A program made the translations under genes and the position numbers. Below, piece after piece: positions 1 through 7,238 of a stretch of DNA of 12,478 nucleotides; the stretch's first letter is position 1; each line of letters starts with the position of its first letter. The notes under the pieces were generated by a model. The model searched no databases. It had not been told where the DNA came from and saw only the letters and a list, made by a program, of their open reading frames with translations. Source of the DNA: a bacterium (GTDB taxonomy: Bacteria; Zixibacteria; MSB-5A5; GN15; FEB-12). The stretch spans positions 1 through 12,478 of the forward strand of contig DAOVOW010000022.1 in NCBI GenBank assembly GCA_030629485.1, written 5' to 3'.

Positions 1-38
1 AGGTCCTGAACATGAAAACTGAGTATAAGACGATATGA
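1..38 (+). CDS. 3' end of an unidentified upstream gene (5' truncated)
   Basis: The third forward frame is open from base 3 and ends at TGA 36-38, giving a tail that reads VLNMKTEYKTI. Its stop overlaps the ATG at 35-37 of the next gene in an ATGA arrangement, which is typical of translationally coupled genes in an operon. Eleven residues are too few to name a product. By analogy with similar sugar clusters it could be another nucleotide-sugar or glycan gene, but that is a guess. The call rests on the overlap and on the lack of a clear ribosome binding site before the next gene. Confidence 0.45.
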   Translation, partial: VLNMKTEYKTI

Positions 39-1039
39 AGAATATGGCCATAGCCGGTGTCGGCGCCTGGGGGAGAAATCTCCTTCGCAACTTCCGTAGC
101 CTGGCCGGTGATCACCTGGTGCTTGCCTGCGACGGCGACGAGAAACGGCGGGAGTATATACATCAGACCTATCCCGGTTTACAAACAACCTCCGATTACG
201 ACGACATTATCAACCGCGACGACATCGAGGCAGTGATTCTGGCCACACCGCCCGCAGCCCATTTCGATCTGGCCATGGCTGCCATCAAGGCGGGCAAAGA
301 TGTCTTCGTGGAGAAGCCGCTGGTGTTGTCGGTGGCGGAAGGCGCTAAGCTGGTCGAAGAAGCCGAGAAACGCAAGCGGGTGCTGATGGTCGGCCACATC
401 ATGGTTTACCATCCGGCCACCCTCTTTCTCAAAGAACAGATCGACCAGGGGGAACTCGGACGGATCTACTATCTCTATGCCAGCCGCGTGAACCTGGGTA
501 AGGTGCGTAACATAGAAAACGCTCTGTGGTCATTCGCACCGCATGACATTTCAATCATTCTGTTCCTGCTGGGCAAACAGCCGGTGCATGTCACTTCCAC
601 CGGGTCGGCCTATCTGCAGCCGGGGATTGAGGACGTCGTATTCACCGTGCTGCATTTCGACGACGGCACCATGGCGCATATCCACGTCAGTTGGCTCGAT
701 CCCCGCAAGGACCGCAAGCTGGTGGTAGTTGGATCGAAAAAGATGGCGGAATTCGACGACAGTCAGGCATCTGAGAAAATTCGTTTGTATGACAAAGGGG
801 TCAACACCAAACAGGACTACGAAACCTACGGCGAGTATCTCGCTATCCGCACCGGTGACATCGTGATTCCACAAATCAAGACCGGCGAACCGTTGGCTGA
901 GGAGTGCCGCCATTTTCTCAATTGCATCGAGACGCGCCAACGACCTCGCTCCGACGGCGTAGAAGGTCTGCGGGTGCTGAAGGTTCTCGACGCCGCCCAG
1001 AGATCCCTGCAAAGCGGCGGCGCACCGGTGAAACTGTAA
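35..1039 (+). CDS. Gfo/Idh/MocA-family sugar dehydrogenase, WbpB/WlbA-like (UDP-GlcNAc or UDP-GlcNAcA 3-dehydrogenase)
   Basis: 334-residue NAD(P)-dependent oxidoreductase of the Gfo/Idh/MocA family, predicted to oxidise C3 of a UDP-N-acetylhexosamine or its uronic acid to the 3-keto sugar in the cytoplasm. Seen: an N-terminal Rossmann motif GVGAWGRN (residues 8-15), the family EKP motif at 93-95 with catalytic Lys94, GHIMVYHPA at 120-128, and a C-terminal half with RVNLG (151-155) and APHDI (168-172), where His170 fits the catalytic histidine. The RxNLG...ALW..APHD pattern is what I associate with the WlbA/WbpB subgroup. Start: the ATG at 35 overlaps the previous stop (ATGA); an in-frame ATG at 44 is possible but would cut close to the first beta strand. 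The acyltransferase and aminotransferase that follow support the pathway. Alternatives are GnnA-type UDP-GlcNAc 3-dehydrogenase or another family member; family is sure, substrate less so. Confidence 0.85.
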   Translation: MKNMAIAGVGAWGRNLLRNFRSLAGDHLVLACDGDEKRREYIHQTYPGLQTTSDYDDIINRDDIEAVILATPPAAHFDLAMAAIKAGKDVFVEKPLVLSVAEGAKLVEEAEKRKRVLMVGHIMVYHPATLFLKEQIDQGELGRIYYLYASRVNLGKVRNIENALWSFAPHDISIILFLLGKQPVHVTSTGSAYLQPGIEDVVFTVLHFDDGTMAHIHVSWLDPRKDRKLVVVGSKKMAEFDDSQASEKIRLYDKGVNTKQDYETYGEYLAIRTGDIVIPQIKTGEPLAEECRHFLNCIETRQRPRSDGVEGLRVLKVLDAAQRSLQSGGAPVKL

Positions 1040-1095
1040 GAGTGGAGCCCGACCGTCGTGGCTGCCATTCACATCACGAACAAGGCAGGAATTGA

Positions 1096-1857
1096 ATGTC
1101 GACATCAATAATCGCACCAACCGCCACCATAGGTGAGGGAACGAAGTACGGTGAGTTCTGTGTGGTCGGTGAAAAAGTAGTTATCGGAAAAGGATGTGTG
1201 ATCGGACATAATGTTATCATCCACGATGATACCAGTATCGGTGATAACGTGCGGATCGACGACGGCACGGTTATCGGTAAAACCCCGATGCGCGCCGCCA
1301 ACTCAGCCGTAACCAAAGACCAGGAACTCCCGCCGTGCACAATAGACAGCGACTGCATCATCGGCACCAACGTGGTCATCTATCGCGGCGCCGAGATTGC
1401 ACGGAAGGTTCTCATCGCCGATCTCTCGACCGTGCGTGAGAACGTCACTATTGGTCGTTTCACAATCGTGGGGCGCGGTGTGGCAATAGAGAATTACTGC
1501 AAGATCGGCAAGTATGTGAAACTGGAAACGAACGTCTATGTCACCGCCTATTCCGAGATCGAAGACCGTGTGTTTATCGCACCGTGCGTGGCGACATCCA
1601 ACGACAATTATGTCGGTCGCACCGAAGAACGTTTCAAGCACTTCAAAGGTGTAACCATTCGCAAGGGGGCCCGCGTGGGCGTCAATGCTACAATTCTACC
1701 GGGGAAGGTGATCGGCGAAGATGCTCTGATCGCAGCAGGAGCTTTGCTGACCACGGACGCTCCCGCCGGGAAAATAATGGCCGGTGTACCGGCGAAAATA
1801 TTTCGTGATGTACCTTCCGAGCAGTTACTTGAAAACCAGGGTTGGGAAGACAAGTAA
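1096..1857 (+). CDS. Left-handed beta-helix (hexapeptide) N-acyltransferase, WbpD/WlbB-like
   Basis: 253-residue hexapeptide-repeat acyltransferase, predicted to transfer an acetyl or other acyl group from acyl-CoA to the 3-amino group made by the neighbouring aminotransferase. Seen: runs of [I/V]-G-x-x-x-x hexapeptides from about residue 6 to 62 and again from about 83 to 215; an interruption at 63-82 (TPMRAAN... to LPPC); a SNDN loop at 168-171, where Asn169 corresponds by position to the Asn-Asp region of WbpD-type enzymes; and the usual C-terminal end AAGALLTTDAP...GVPAK (213-234). Known members usually work as trimers. It is longer than WbpD/WlbB (about 190 residues) because of extra N-terminal coils. 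An AGGA-type Shine-Dalgarno (1086-1090) precedes the ATG. A 56-base gap follows the dehydrogenase, and the next gene starts 10 bases downstream, so these are one operon. The catalytic base and acyl donor cannot be read from sequence alone. Confidence 0.82.
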   Translation: MSTSIIAPTATIGEGTKYGEFCVVGEKVVIGKGCVIGHNVIIHDDTSIGDNVRIDDGTVIGKTPMRAANSAVTKDQELPPCTIDSDCIIGTNVVIYRGAEIARKVLIADLSTVRENVTIGRFTIVGRGVAIENYCKIGKYVKLETNVYVTAYSEIEDRVFIAPCVATSNDNYVGRTEERFKHFKGVTIRKGARVGVNATILPGKVIGEDALIAAGALLTTDAPAGKIMAGVPAKIFRDVPSEQLLENQGWEDK

Positions 1858-1861
1858 GGAG
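1856..1861 (+). promoter_or_regulatory. Ribosome binding site fixing the aminotransferase start
   Basis: AAGGAG lies six bases before the ATG at 1868 and overlaps the TAA stop (1855-1857) of the acyltransferase gene. It argues for the start at 1868 rather than the in-frame ATG at 1784, which lies inside the acyltransferase gene and would add 28 residues unlike the family. Confidence 0.8.
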
Positions 1862-1867
1862 TCAATA

Positions 1868-2974
1868 ATGGCCGTACCGCTTTTGGATCTTAGTCGTCAG
1901 TATGCATATCTGAAACCTGAGTTGGATGAAGCCGTCATCAAGGTTCTGACCCACGGCAAGTTTATCCTGGGACCGGAGGTGACCGAACTTGAAAAGAAAG
2001 TGGCTTCGCTGTGCAATGCAGACTACGCTATCGGCGTGGCCAGCGGCACCGATGCTCTGCTGTTGGCCCTGCGCGCCGCCGGTGTGGAGCGCGGTGATGA
2101 AGTTATTACCGCCGATTTTTCCTTTTTCGCTACCGCCGGGGTGATCCATCGCCTCGGCGCCAAGCCGGTCTTTGTGGATATCGAGAGCGATACCTACAAC
2201 ATCGATCCCAACTTCATCGAGGCTGCCATCACCGACAAGACCAAAGCAATCCTGCCGGTGCATCTGTTCGGGCAAGTGGCTGACATGGATCCGATAATGG
2301 AGATAGCATCCAAACATGGCTTGAAGGTTGTTGAGGACGCGGCCCAGGCGATCGGCGCCGAATACAAGGGTCGCATGGCGGGGTCGATCGGTGATTTCGG
2401 ATGTTTCTCGTTCTTTCCCAGCAAGAACCTGGGTGCGGGCGGCGACGGCGGCATGATCGTTGTGCGCTCCGAAGAAAACTATAACATGTGTCGTTGGCTG
2501 CGCGTGCACGGGGCCAAGCGGAAATACTTCAACGACATGGTCGGTTACAACTCGCGTCTGGCCACTATCCAGGCCGCGATACTGCAAGTCAAACTGCCGC
2601 ACCTGCGCAAGTGGTCCAAACTGCGGATCGAACACGCCAAAAGGTATGACGAAGCTCTGGCTGGTTTGTCGGGTGTCGTAACACCGGTGGTGAAAGAGTA
2701 CAGTACCTTCCACATCTATAATCAGTACACGGTGGCGCTGTCCAATCGTGACCAGGTGCAAGCGGCACTGAGCGAGGCCGGTGTCGGCAACTGCATCTAC
2801 TATCCGGTGCCGTTTCACAAACAGCCCTGTTTTGAATACCTGGGTTACCAGCCGGATGATTTCCCGGTTACCAACAAGGCCTGTTCCGAGGTGCTATCCA
2901 TCCCGGTCTATCCGGAACTGACCAGCGCCGAACAGAACGAAGTTATCGACACGATCCGAAAGGCTGTTGGGTAA
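1868..2974 (+). CDS. DegT/DnrJ/EryC1/StrS PLP-dependent sugar aminotransferase, WbpE/WlbC-like
   Basis: 368-residue fold-type I aminotransferase that should use glutamate and pyridoxal phosphate to convert the 3-keto UDP-sugar into a 3-amino sugar. Seen: N-terminal VPLLDLSRQY (3-12), SGTDAL at 59-64 (cofactor phosphate binding), VHLFGQ at 131-136, VEDAAQAIGA at 155-164 with Asp157 placed to contact the pyridine nitrogen, and SFFPSKNLGAGGDGG at 181-195 with Lys186 as the internal aldimine lysine. The length matches the family. Its place in an operon with a C3 dehydrogenase and an acyltransferase points to the WbpE/WlbC role; a GnnB-like role (UDP-GlcNAc3N for lipid A) is the main alternative. 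A strong AAGGAG sets the start. The gene ends the operon, and its 3' end faces the acylase gene on the other strand with no clear terminator between them. Confidence 0.88.
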   Translation: MAVPLLDLSRQYAYLKPELDEAVIKVLTHGKFILGPEVTELEKKVASLCNADYAIGVASGTDALLLALRAAGVERGDEVITADFSFFATAGVIHRLGAKPVFVDIESDTYNIDPNFIEAAITDKTKAILPVHLFGQVADMDPIMEIASKHGLKVVEDAAQAIGAEYKGRMAGSIGDFGCFSFFPSKNLGAGGDGGMIVVRSEENYNMCRWLRVHGAKRKYFNDMVGYNSRLATIQAAILQVKLPHLRKWSKLRIEHAKRYDEALAGLSGVVTPVVKEYSTFHIYNQYTVALSNRDQVQAALSEAGVGNCIYYPVPFHKQPCFEYLGYQPDDFPVTNKACSEVLSIPVYPELTSAEQNEVIDTIRKAVG

Positions 2975-3098
2975 CCAGTCCTGTTGAGCTTTCAGCCTCT
3001 ATTGTGTGCCCTACCGATGTCCACATTGGCCGAGGAAGAACGCACCCGCCGATCTGCGGCCACCCCACCCAGAACGGGAATAAGAATGTGCGCTAGTT
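2975..3098. other. Convergent intergenic gap with a degenerate palindromic motif
   Basis: 124 bases separate the convergent aminotransferase and acylase genes. I see no stem with a following T-run on either strand. The notable content is an imperfect inverted repeat at 3014-3029, CCGATGT-CC-ACATTGG, with one mismatch position in the arms. Its 11-base core GATGTCCACAT (3016-3026) also occurs at 10721-10731 inside the palindrome-rich gap upstream of the sensor gene, and in both places ATTGTG lies shortly before it. The gap may hold a decayed copy of that element. Confidence 0.4.
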
Positions 3099-5588
3099 TC
3101 AGAACGTGCTACCACGCGGTTGCAGCGACAGTGTCGACACGGCCCGTTGCAAGACTTTGTCACGTGAAAACGGCACCGTCCATCGCTCGCCACGGCGCCA
3201 CATTTCGTTGAAATCAAAGAAGTGCGGACTCATCGGGTTGCCGGAGTTCCCGGCCGGAAGAACCATCGTGGCGACGTCGACATCGGCAAAGTCGATTACA
3301 AAACGCCAACTCGGTCCAACGATGCAGGTGTAGGTAGTATCGTCGCGCCGACTGTAAAACGATGCGTTCAATGATCCCGGGCTGCCGGAGTGGGGCCACG
3401 GACCGAACTTCAGATCGAGAATAAAATTCACGACAGGCACGGACGCCATCGGATGACGCATCGTCAGCGTGTGAACATCGCCCCACCGCCGGTCCTGCCG
3501 CGGGGCTTCACGACTTTGTACGGCACACAAAGCATCGACCGCCTCACGCGCGGCGCGTTGTGCGATCTCCTCACGCGTTTCCATGTAATCAGGCGTTGTG
3601 ATATCGTCGAACCACTCTGTCGCCTCGCTGTGATACAACCGATCCAGGGTCAGCTTTGAGACTCTGGCCGAGAGTGTCCCCAGTTCATCCTGAAACGTTA
3701 GTTGCTTCAGGCGGTTCAGAAACAGCACCATAATCGGCATCGCTGTCGACTCGACCGTGGTTTGACCGTCCCAGTGGTTCCTGGATGTTAGCCTGGCTTC
3801 TCCGATTTCGATAAGCGCCTCGGTCAGGATGGTCTCCCATCGCAGCAAGTATTCATCACGGTGATCCAGTTGCCATGTTGCCATGTCGTCAACAGTGATC
3901 TCAGCATTCGCTCTCAGCAGGTCGGTGATGCGCAGGATGCGGTCGGCGGCGAAGTTGCCCGAAAGATTGACTGAGCGGCTCGGCAGGTTGTTGCAACTTG
4001 CCAGCCAGCCCTGTGGTGGATTGTAGGCGTGCGGTGTCTCGTCGAGCGGATAGTATCCTTTCCAATCATCATCACTGGTCCAACCCCGTCCGGGCCGGTG
4101 ACCGTCGTTGCCCAAGCGGACCGGAATGGGTGTACCCAATTGATAGCCGATATTCCCGGCACTGTCGGCATACATATAGTTGGCGTTGAGGGCGCCGAGC
4201 CTGGTGACAGCCAGGCGGAATCGATCATACGTGATTACTCTATGTAGCTCGAACCCGGCCCCCACGGCGGCATCGAGATCAGCGTCATGCCCTGCCCATT
4301 TCAGAGAGTACAACTTGTCACCGTTATCGATCATCACCGGTCCGTGCCGGGTCAGCCTGGTGCGCAATTCAATCGGCGGATTGTCTGAAGCGTAGATAGT
4401 GTCGATTATGATTTCCAACGGTTCATAACCTGAGGGCGTGAGTACCCGCAGGCTATCATCGGGATCCAACCTCTCCTCGAAATAATCGGTCACATCCACA
4501 CCACCGGCCGTGAACGACCAGGCAGCGGCGCCGTTGTGTCCCATGACAACAAACGGCAAGCCCGGCACGGTGACACCGAGCACGCCGTAGGACGGCTTTT
4601 CGACATGCATCCCGACCGCATACCAGAACTGCGGCAGACGTCCGATCTCGAGATGCGGATCGGCGGCCAGCATGGCCCGACCGCCAACCGAACGATCGGG
4701 CGCCACCACCCATGAATTGGAAGCACCGGTCATACGGAGCGGCGCTGAAAGATTGTCGAGAAGTGCTGTTGCCGCCGCCTTCTGAAAGGCTGTCGAACCG
4801 GATGTTGTAGAGACTGTGGCTGGGTTTACATTCACCGAAGGCAAAGACTCCACTGGGTCACGCTCTAAACAAACGGACGGTCCACCGGTAGTGGGGGGAC
4901 GCAGGCTCCGGCCAGCCGCTTCGGGCACTGTCGTCTCCGCCCAGTCCGGATAGACCGGCAACAGGGATTCGAGTTGTTTGTCGCTGAGTTTCTCAGTCAG
5001 TTCGAGATAGAACTCGTCACTGTTCTGCAGAGCGTCGGAGAACCAGGTTTGAAAGCTGAGAATGGTCAGGCAGTCATAGACAGTCCAGGGTTCGAAGTCG
5101 ACCGGCAGCAAGCGGTACTCGAACGGTAACGAGCGGCAGGATTCATGGTAGGCGTTTACACCATCGGCGTACGCTTGAAGACGACGACGGTTGTGGTCGG
5201 ACAGGCTGTCACGTGCCTTGAGCGCGAGGCGTGCGTGGCCGATCATGCGCTGCTGCTTGTCGATCTCAATCGTGATACTGCCGAGCATCTCGGAGAGTCT
5301 CCCCTGCGACAGGCGACGAATCAGATCCATTTGAAACATGCGATCGGCAGCGTGCTGATAGCCGAGAGCAAAGGGGGCATCGGTTTCATTGTGCGCCCAA
5401 ATCTGCGGGATACCCAGGCTGTCGAAAGTGATCGTCACCTCGTCCCGCAAACCGGCCAGCATGATTGTGCCGTCGGTGACCGGCAATGAACGCTGCAAAA
5501 GAACATACCCTGCAATCACAAAGCCGACAACCAAGCCGGTGACAGCGAACAGCAAACCTTTGAGAGCACGGCGAGTAGCTGGTTTCAT
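3099..5588 (-). CDS. Penicillin acylase family Ntn hydrolase, membrane-anchored
   Basis: 829-residue precursor of the penicillin amidase family (penicillin, cephalosporin and acyl-homoserine-lactone acylases), which hydrolyse amide bonds after self-cleavage exposes an N-terminal serine. Seen: a hydrophobic segment at about 9-31 (signal anchor or uncleaved signal peptide), an alpha-chain region to about 225, a Pro/Ser/Thr-rich spacer at about 225-285, then GAS-NSWVV with Ser290 (codon 4719-4721) as predicted nucleophile. The beta chain shows AADPHL (308-313), MGHNGAAAWSFT (349-360), RHGPV (414-418), NANYMYADSAGNIGY (468-482, Asn468 a likely oxyanion-hole residue) and FAADRI (546-551). All expected landmarks are present, so it looks active and faces the periplasm. 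It lies 18 bases after the symporter gene on the same strand, with only a weak Shine-Dalgarno, suggesting coupling. Substrate is unknown; beta-lactams are not implied. Confidence 0.9.
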   Translation of the reverse strand: MKPATRRALKGLLFAVTGLVVGFVIAGYVLLQRSLPVTDGTIMLAGLRDEVTITFDSLGIPQIWAHNETDAPFALGYQHAADRMFQMDLIRRLSQGRLSEMLGSITIEIDKQQRMIGHARLALKARDSLSDHNRRRLQAYADGVNAYHESCRSLPFEYRLLPVDFEPWTVYDCLTILSFQTWFSDALQNSDEFYLELTEKLSDKQLESLLPVYPDWAETTVPEAAGRSLRPPTTGGPSVCLERDPVESLPSVNVNPATVSTTSGSTAFQKAAATALLDNLSAPLRMTGASNSWVVAPDRSVGGRAMLAADPHLEIGRLPQFWYAVGMHVEKPSYGVLGVTVPGLPFVVMGHNGAAAWSFTAGGVDVTDYFEERLDPDDSLRVLTPSGYEPLEIIIDTIYASDNPPIELRTRLTRHGPVMIDNGDKLYSLKWAGHDADLDAAVGAGFELHRVITYDRFRLAVTRLGALNANYMYADSAGNIGYQLGTPIPVRLGNDGHRPGRGWTSDDDWKGYYPLDETPHAYNPPQGWLASCNNLPSRSVNLSGNFAADRILRITDLLRANAEITVDDMATWQLDHRDEYLLRWETILTEALIEIGEARLTSRNHWDGQTTVESTAMPIMVLFLNRLKQLTFQDELGTLSARVSKLTLDRLYHSEATEWFDDITTPDYMETREEIAQRAAREAVDALCAVQSREAPRQDRRWGDVHTLTMRHPMASVPVVNFILDLKFGPWPHSGSPGSLNASFYSRRDDTTYTCIVGPSWRFVIDFADVDVATMVLPAGNSGNPMSPHFFDFNEMWRRGERWTVPFSRDKVLQRAVSTLSLQPRGSTF

Positions 5589-5606
5589 TGAATGGTTACA
5601 ACACTT

Positions 5607-7079
5607 CTAGGGAGTTCTCGGGTTGCGTTCATGGGCGGTCGATGAAGTCAAGGTGCTCACCACCAGCACCACCACAAAGGCCAGCACAAAGGCCGGTACC
5701 AGTTCGTACAAAGCCCCCTTAAGCGTTGGAATGTTTCTCCAGATCACAGTCACGCCAACACCGACTAACATGCCGGCGATCACACCCGCTTTGGTCGTGC
5801 CTTTCCACATCAAGCCGAGGATCACCACTGGTCCGAAAGACGCCCCCAGTGCCGACCATGAGTAGAGCACGAAATCGAAGATCACGCGGTTTTCCGAGAG
5901 TGCAAAACCGACCGAGACTATCGCCAGCAGCACCAGGATCCATCGATCCCAGCGTTGTGTGGAGGCATAGTCATGAGACTCTTGTGTCGAGAGACCTATT
6001 AGCTTCTTCAGGGGTAGTATGACATCGCGAGAGAGAGTACTGGAGATAACAATCAACTGCGAATCGGCGGTAGAACAGATGGCCGACACAATCGCTGCGA
6101 TCACAAACCCGCCCAGTATTGGCGGAAGGAATTCGTTGACAGCAATCGGCAGTGCCTGCTCCGGGTCGGGCAAATCAGGAAAGTAGATGCGCGCGAACAA
6201 CCCGAAAAAGATCGCCCCGAAGTAAACCAGGACAAACCATACCATAGAGATCATGCCCGCTTTCCTGATGGTGGCGAAGTTCTTCGCGGCCATGAAACGG
6301 GATAAGACATGCGGCATGCCCGGATACCCGAGACCGATACCGAGCAGTCCGACCACGAAGCCCAGCCCGGCAAAACCGATGTTACCGGATGCCCAGGCGA
6401 GAAGGTCCGGGTTGCCCTCGTTCATAGCCGACAGGAAGCTCGAATACCCGCCTAGTTTGCCCATGATGATTATCGGCATGACCAGGAGCGCGATCACCAT
6501 GAAGCTCGCCTGGATAATATCGGTCCAGCAAATGGCGCGAAAGCCGCCGGTGACGGTGTAGGTGAGGATGATTGCCGCTCCCACCAGCACGCCCCAGGTG
6601 TAGTCGAGTTCAAACGTTGCCTGGAAGGCTTTACCGGCTGCGTTCATCTGCGCCGCCACGTATCCGAGCATGGCGGCGGTGATGATCAGCACCGGAATTA
6701 CGCGTAGCGCCACCGACTTCCGTCCGAAGCGGTGCATGATGAACTGCGTCAGGGTGATGGCGCCCGTCTCGTGACTGCTCTGGCGCAACCGTTCGGCTAT
6801 GACGAACCAGTTGAAGAGATACCCGACAGCAATGCCGGGGATAATCCAGAGCGCCGAGTAACCGAAGGCATACGCTTCACCAACCAGCCCTAACATAACC
6901 CAGCCGGATTCGGAACTGGCCGAAGCTGACAGCGATGCTGCCCAGGGGCCCAGTTCGCGATTGGCCAGGACAAAGTCGTCCTCCGTCTTCTTGCGCAACC
7001 TGGTGGAATAAAGTCCAAAGCCGATGATACCAGCGCTGTAGACGATGAACGATAGGGTTAGTACGAGGTTGGATTCCAT
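5607..7079 (-). CDS. Sodium:solute symporter (SSS family), PutP-like
   Basis: 490-residue polytopic inner-membrane transporter of the SSS family, close to sodium/proline symporters in length and motif order. Seen: NRELGPWAASLSA (40-52), a first-core-helix segment SASSESGWVMLGL (53-65), the signature GGFRAICWTDIIQ (178-190), GYPGMPHVLSRFMA (251-264) and SAICSTADSQL (332-342). In that last segment Ser336 and Thr337 match the PutP sodium ligands Ser340 and Thr341. Alternating hydrophobic stretches fit about 13 helices. Oddity: in the position of PutP Asp55, important for sodium in E. coli PutP, this protein has Ser56, with Glu57 next to it. AGGAG (7086-7090) sits six bases before the ATG. It is first in an operon with the acylase, so amino acid or acyl-amino acid uptake is plausible, but the substrate cannot be read from the sequence. 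Confidence 0.88.
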   Translation of the reverse strand: MESNLVLTLSFIVYSAGIIGFGLYSTRLRKKTEDDFVLANRELGPWAASLSASASSESGWVMLGLVGEAYAFGYSALWIIPGIAVGYLFNWFVIAERLRQSSHETGAITLTQFIMHRFGRKSVALRVIPVLIITAAMLGYVAAQMNAAGKAFQATFELDYTWGVLVGAAIILTYTVTGGFRAICWTDIIQASFMVIALLVMPIIIMGKLGGYSSFLSAMNEGNPDLLAWASGNIGFAGLGFVVGLLGIGLGYPGMPHVLSRFMAAKNFATIRKAGMISMVWFVLVYFGAIFFGLFARIYFPDLPDPEQALPIAVNEFLPPILGGFVIAAIVSAICSTADSQLIVISSTLSRDVILPLKKLIGLSTQESHDYASTQRWDRWILVLLAIVSVGFALSENRVIFDFVLYSWSALGASFGPVVILGLMWKGTTKAGVIAGMLVGVGVTVIWRNIPTLKGALYELVPAFVLAFVVVLVVSTLTSSTAHERNPRTP

Positions 7080-7158
7080 GCCGTTCTCCTATGCGTCTTG
7101 ACGAGCAGTCTTGTGATGACACATAGGTTCAGAATAAACTGATGCCTTTTTTCAAAGC

Positions 7159-7195
7159 AACAAGAAAGCCGTCAGGCGGTATCTCATCTGACGGC
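7159..7195 (-). terminator. Rho-independent terminator after the GIN-domain gene
   Basis: On the minus strand an 8-bp perfect stem GCCGTCAG (7195-7188) pairs with CTGACGGC (7175-7168) across a 12-base loop and is followed by TTTCTTGTT. It lies 43 bases downstream of the stop of the GIN-domain gene and before the symporter gene, so it would separate the two transcripts. The T-run is interrupted, so termination may be incomplete. Confidence 0.65.
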
Positions 7196-7203
7196 GTTAC
7201 TTG

Positions 7204-7217
7204 CGAGTTCGAACTCG
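7204..7217. repeat. 14-bp perfect palindrome
   Basis: CGAGTTCGAACTCG reads the same on both strands with no spacer. It lies between the stop of the GIN-domain gene and its terminator. A perfect palindrome without a loop suits a dimeric DNA-binding protein better than an RNA hairpin, but the position at a 3' end is unusual for an operator. No function is assigned. Confidence 0.5.
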
Positions 7218-7238
7218 ATTAGTCAGCGTCGAGGCGGA

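Larger units (their letters stand above)
7080..7238. other. Intergenic gap between the GIN-domain gene and the symporter gene
   Basis: 159 bases. On the minus strand it holds, in order, a 14-base perfect palindrome (7204-7217), the terminator of the upstream GIN-domain gene (7159-7195), and the leader of the symporter gene with its ribosome binding site (7086-7090). A promoter for the symporter operon is expected between about 7100 and 7160, where the DNA is AT-rich (a run of T on the plus strand near 7147-7152). I cannot point to a convincing -35/-10 pair. Confidence 0.5.

Noticed and set aside
551..1120. 189-codon minus-strand open frame opposite the dehydrogenase gene
   Set aside because: It is antisense to a well-supported oxidoreductase and its composition looks like a shadow frame.
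1784..1867. Upstream ATG that would add 28 residues to the aminotransferase
   Set aside because: The extension lies inside the acyltransferase gene, while a strong AAGGAG sits just before the ATG at 1868, where family similarity begins.
1862..2818. 318-codon minus-strand open frame opposite the aminotransferase gene
   Set aside because: It lies fully antisense to a gene with clear family motifs. Its translation is rich in His, Gln and Val with no recognisable domain, as expected for a shadow frame in GC-biased DNA.
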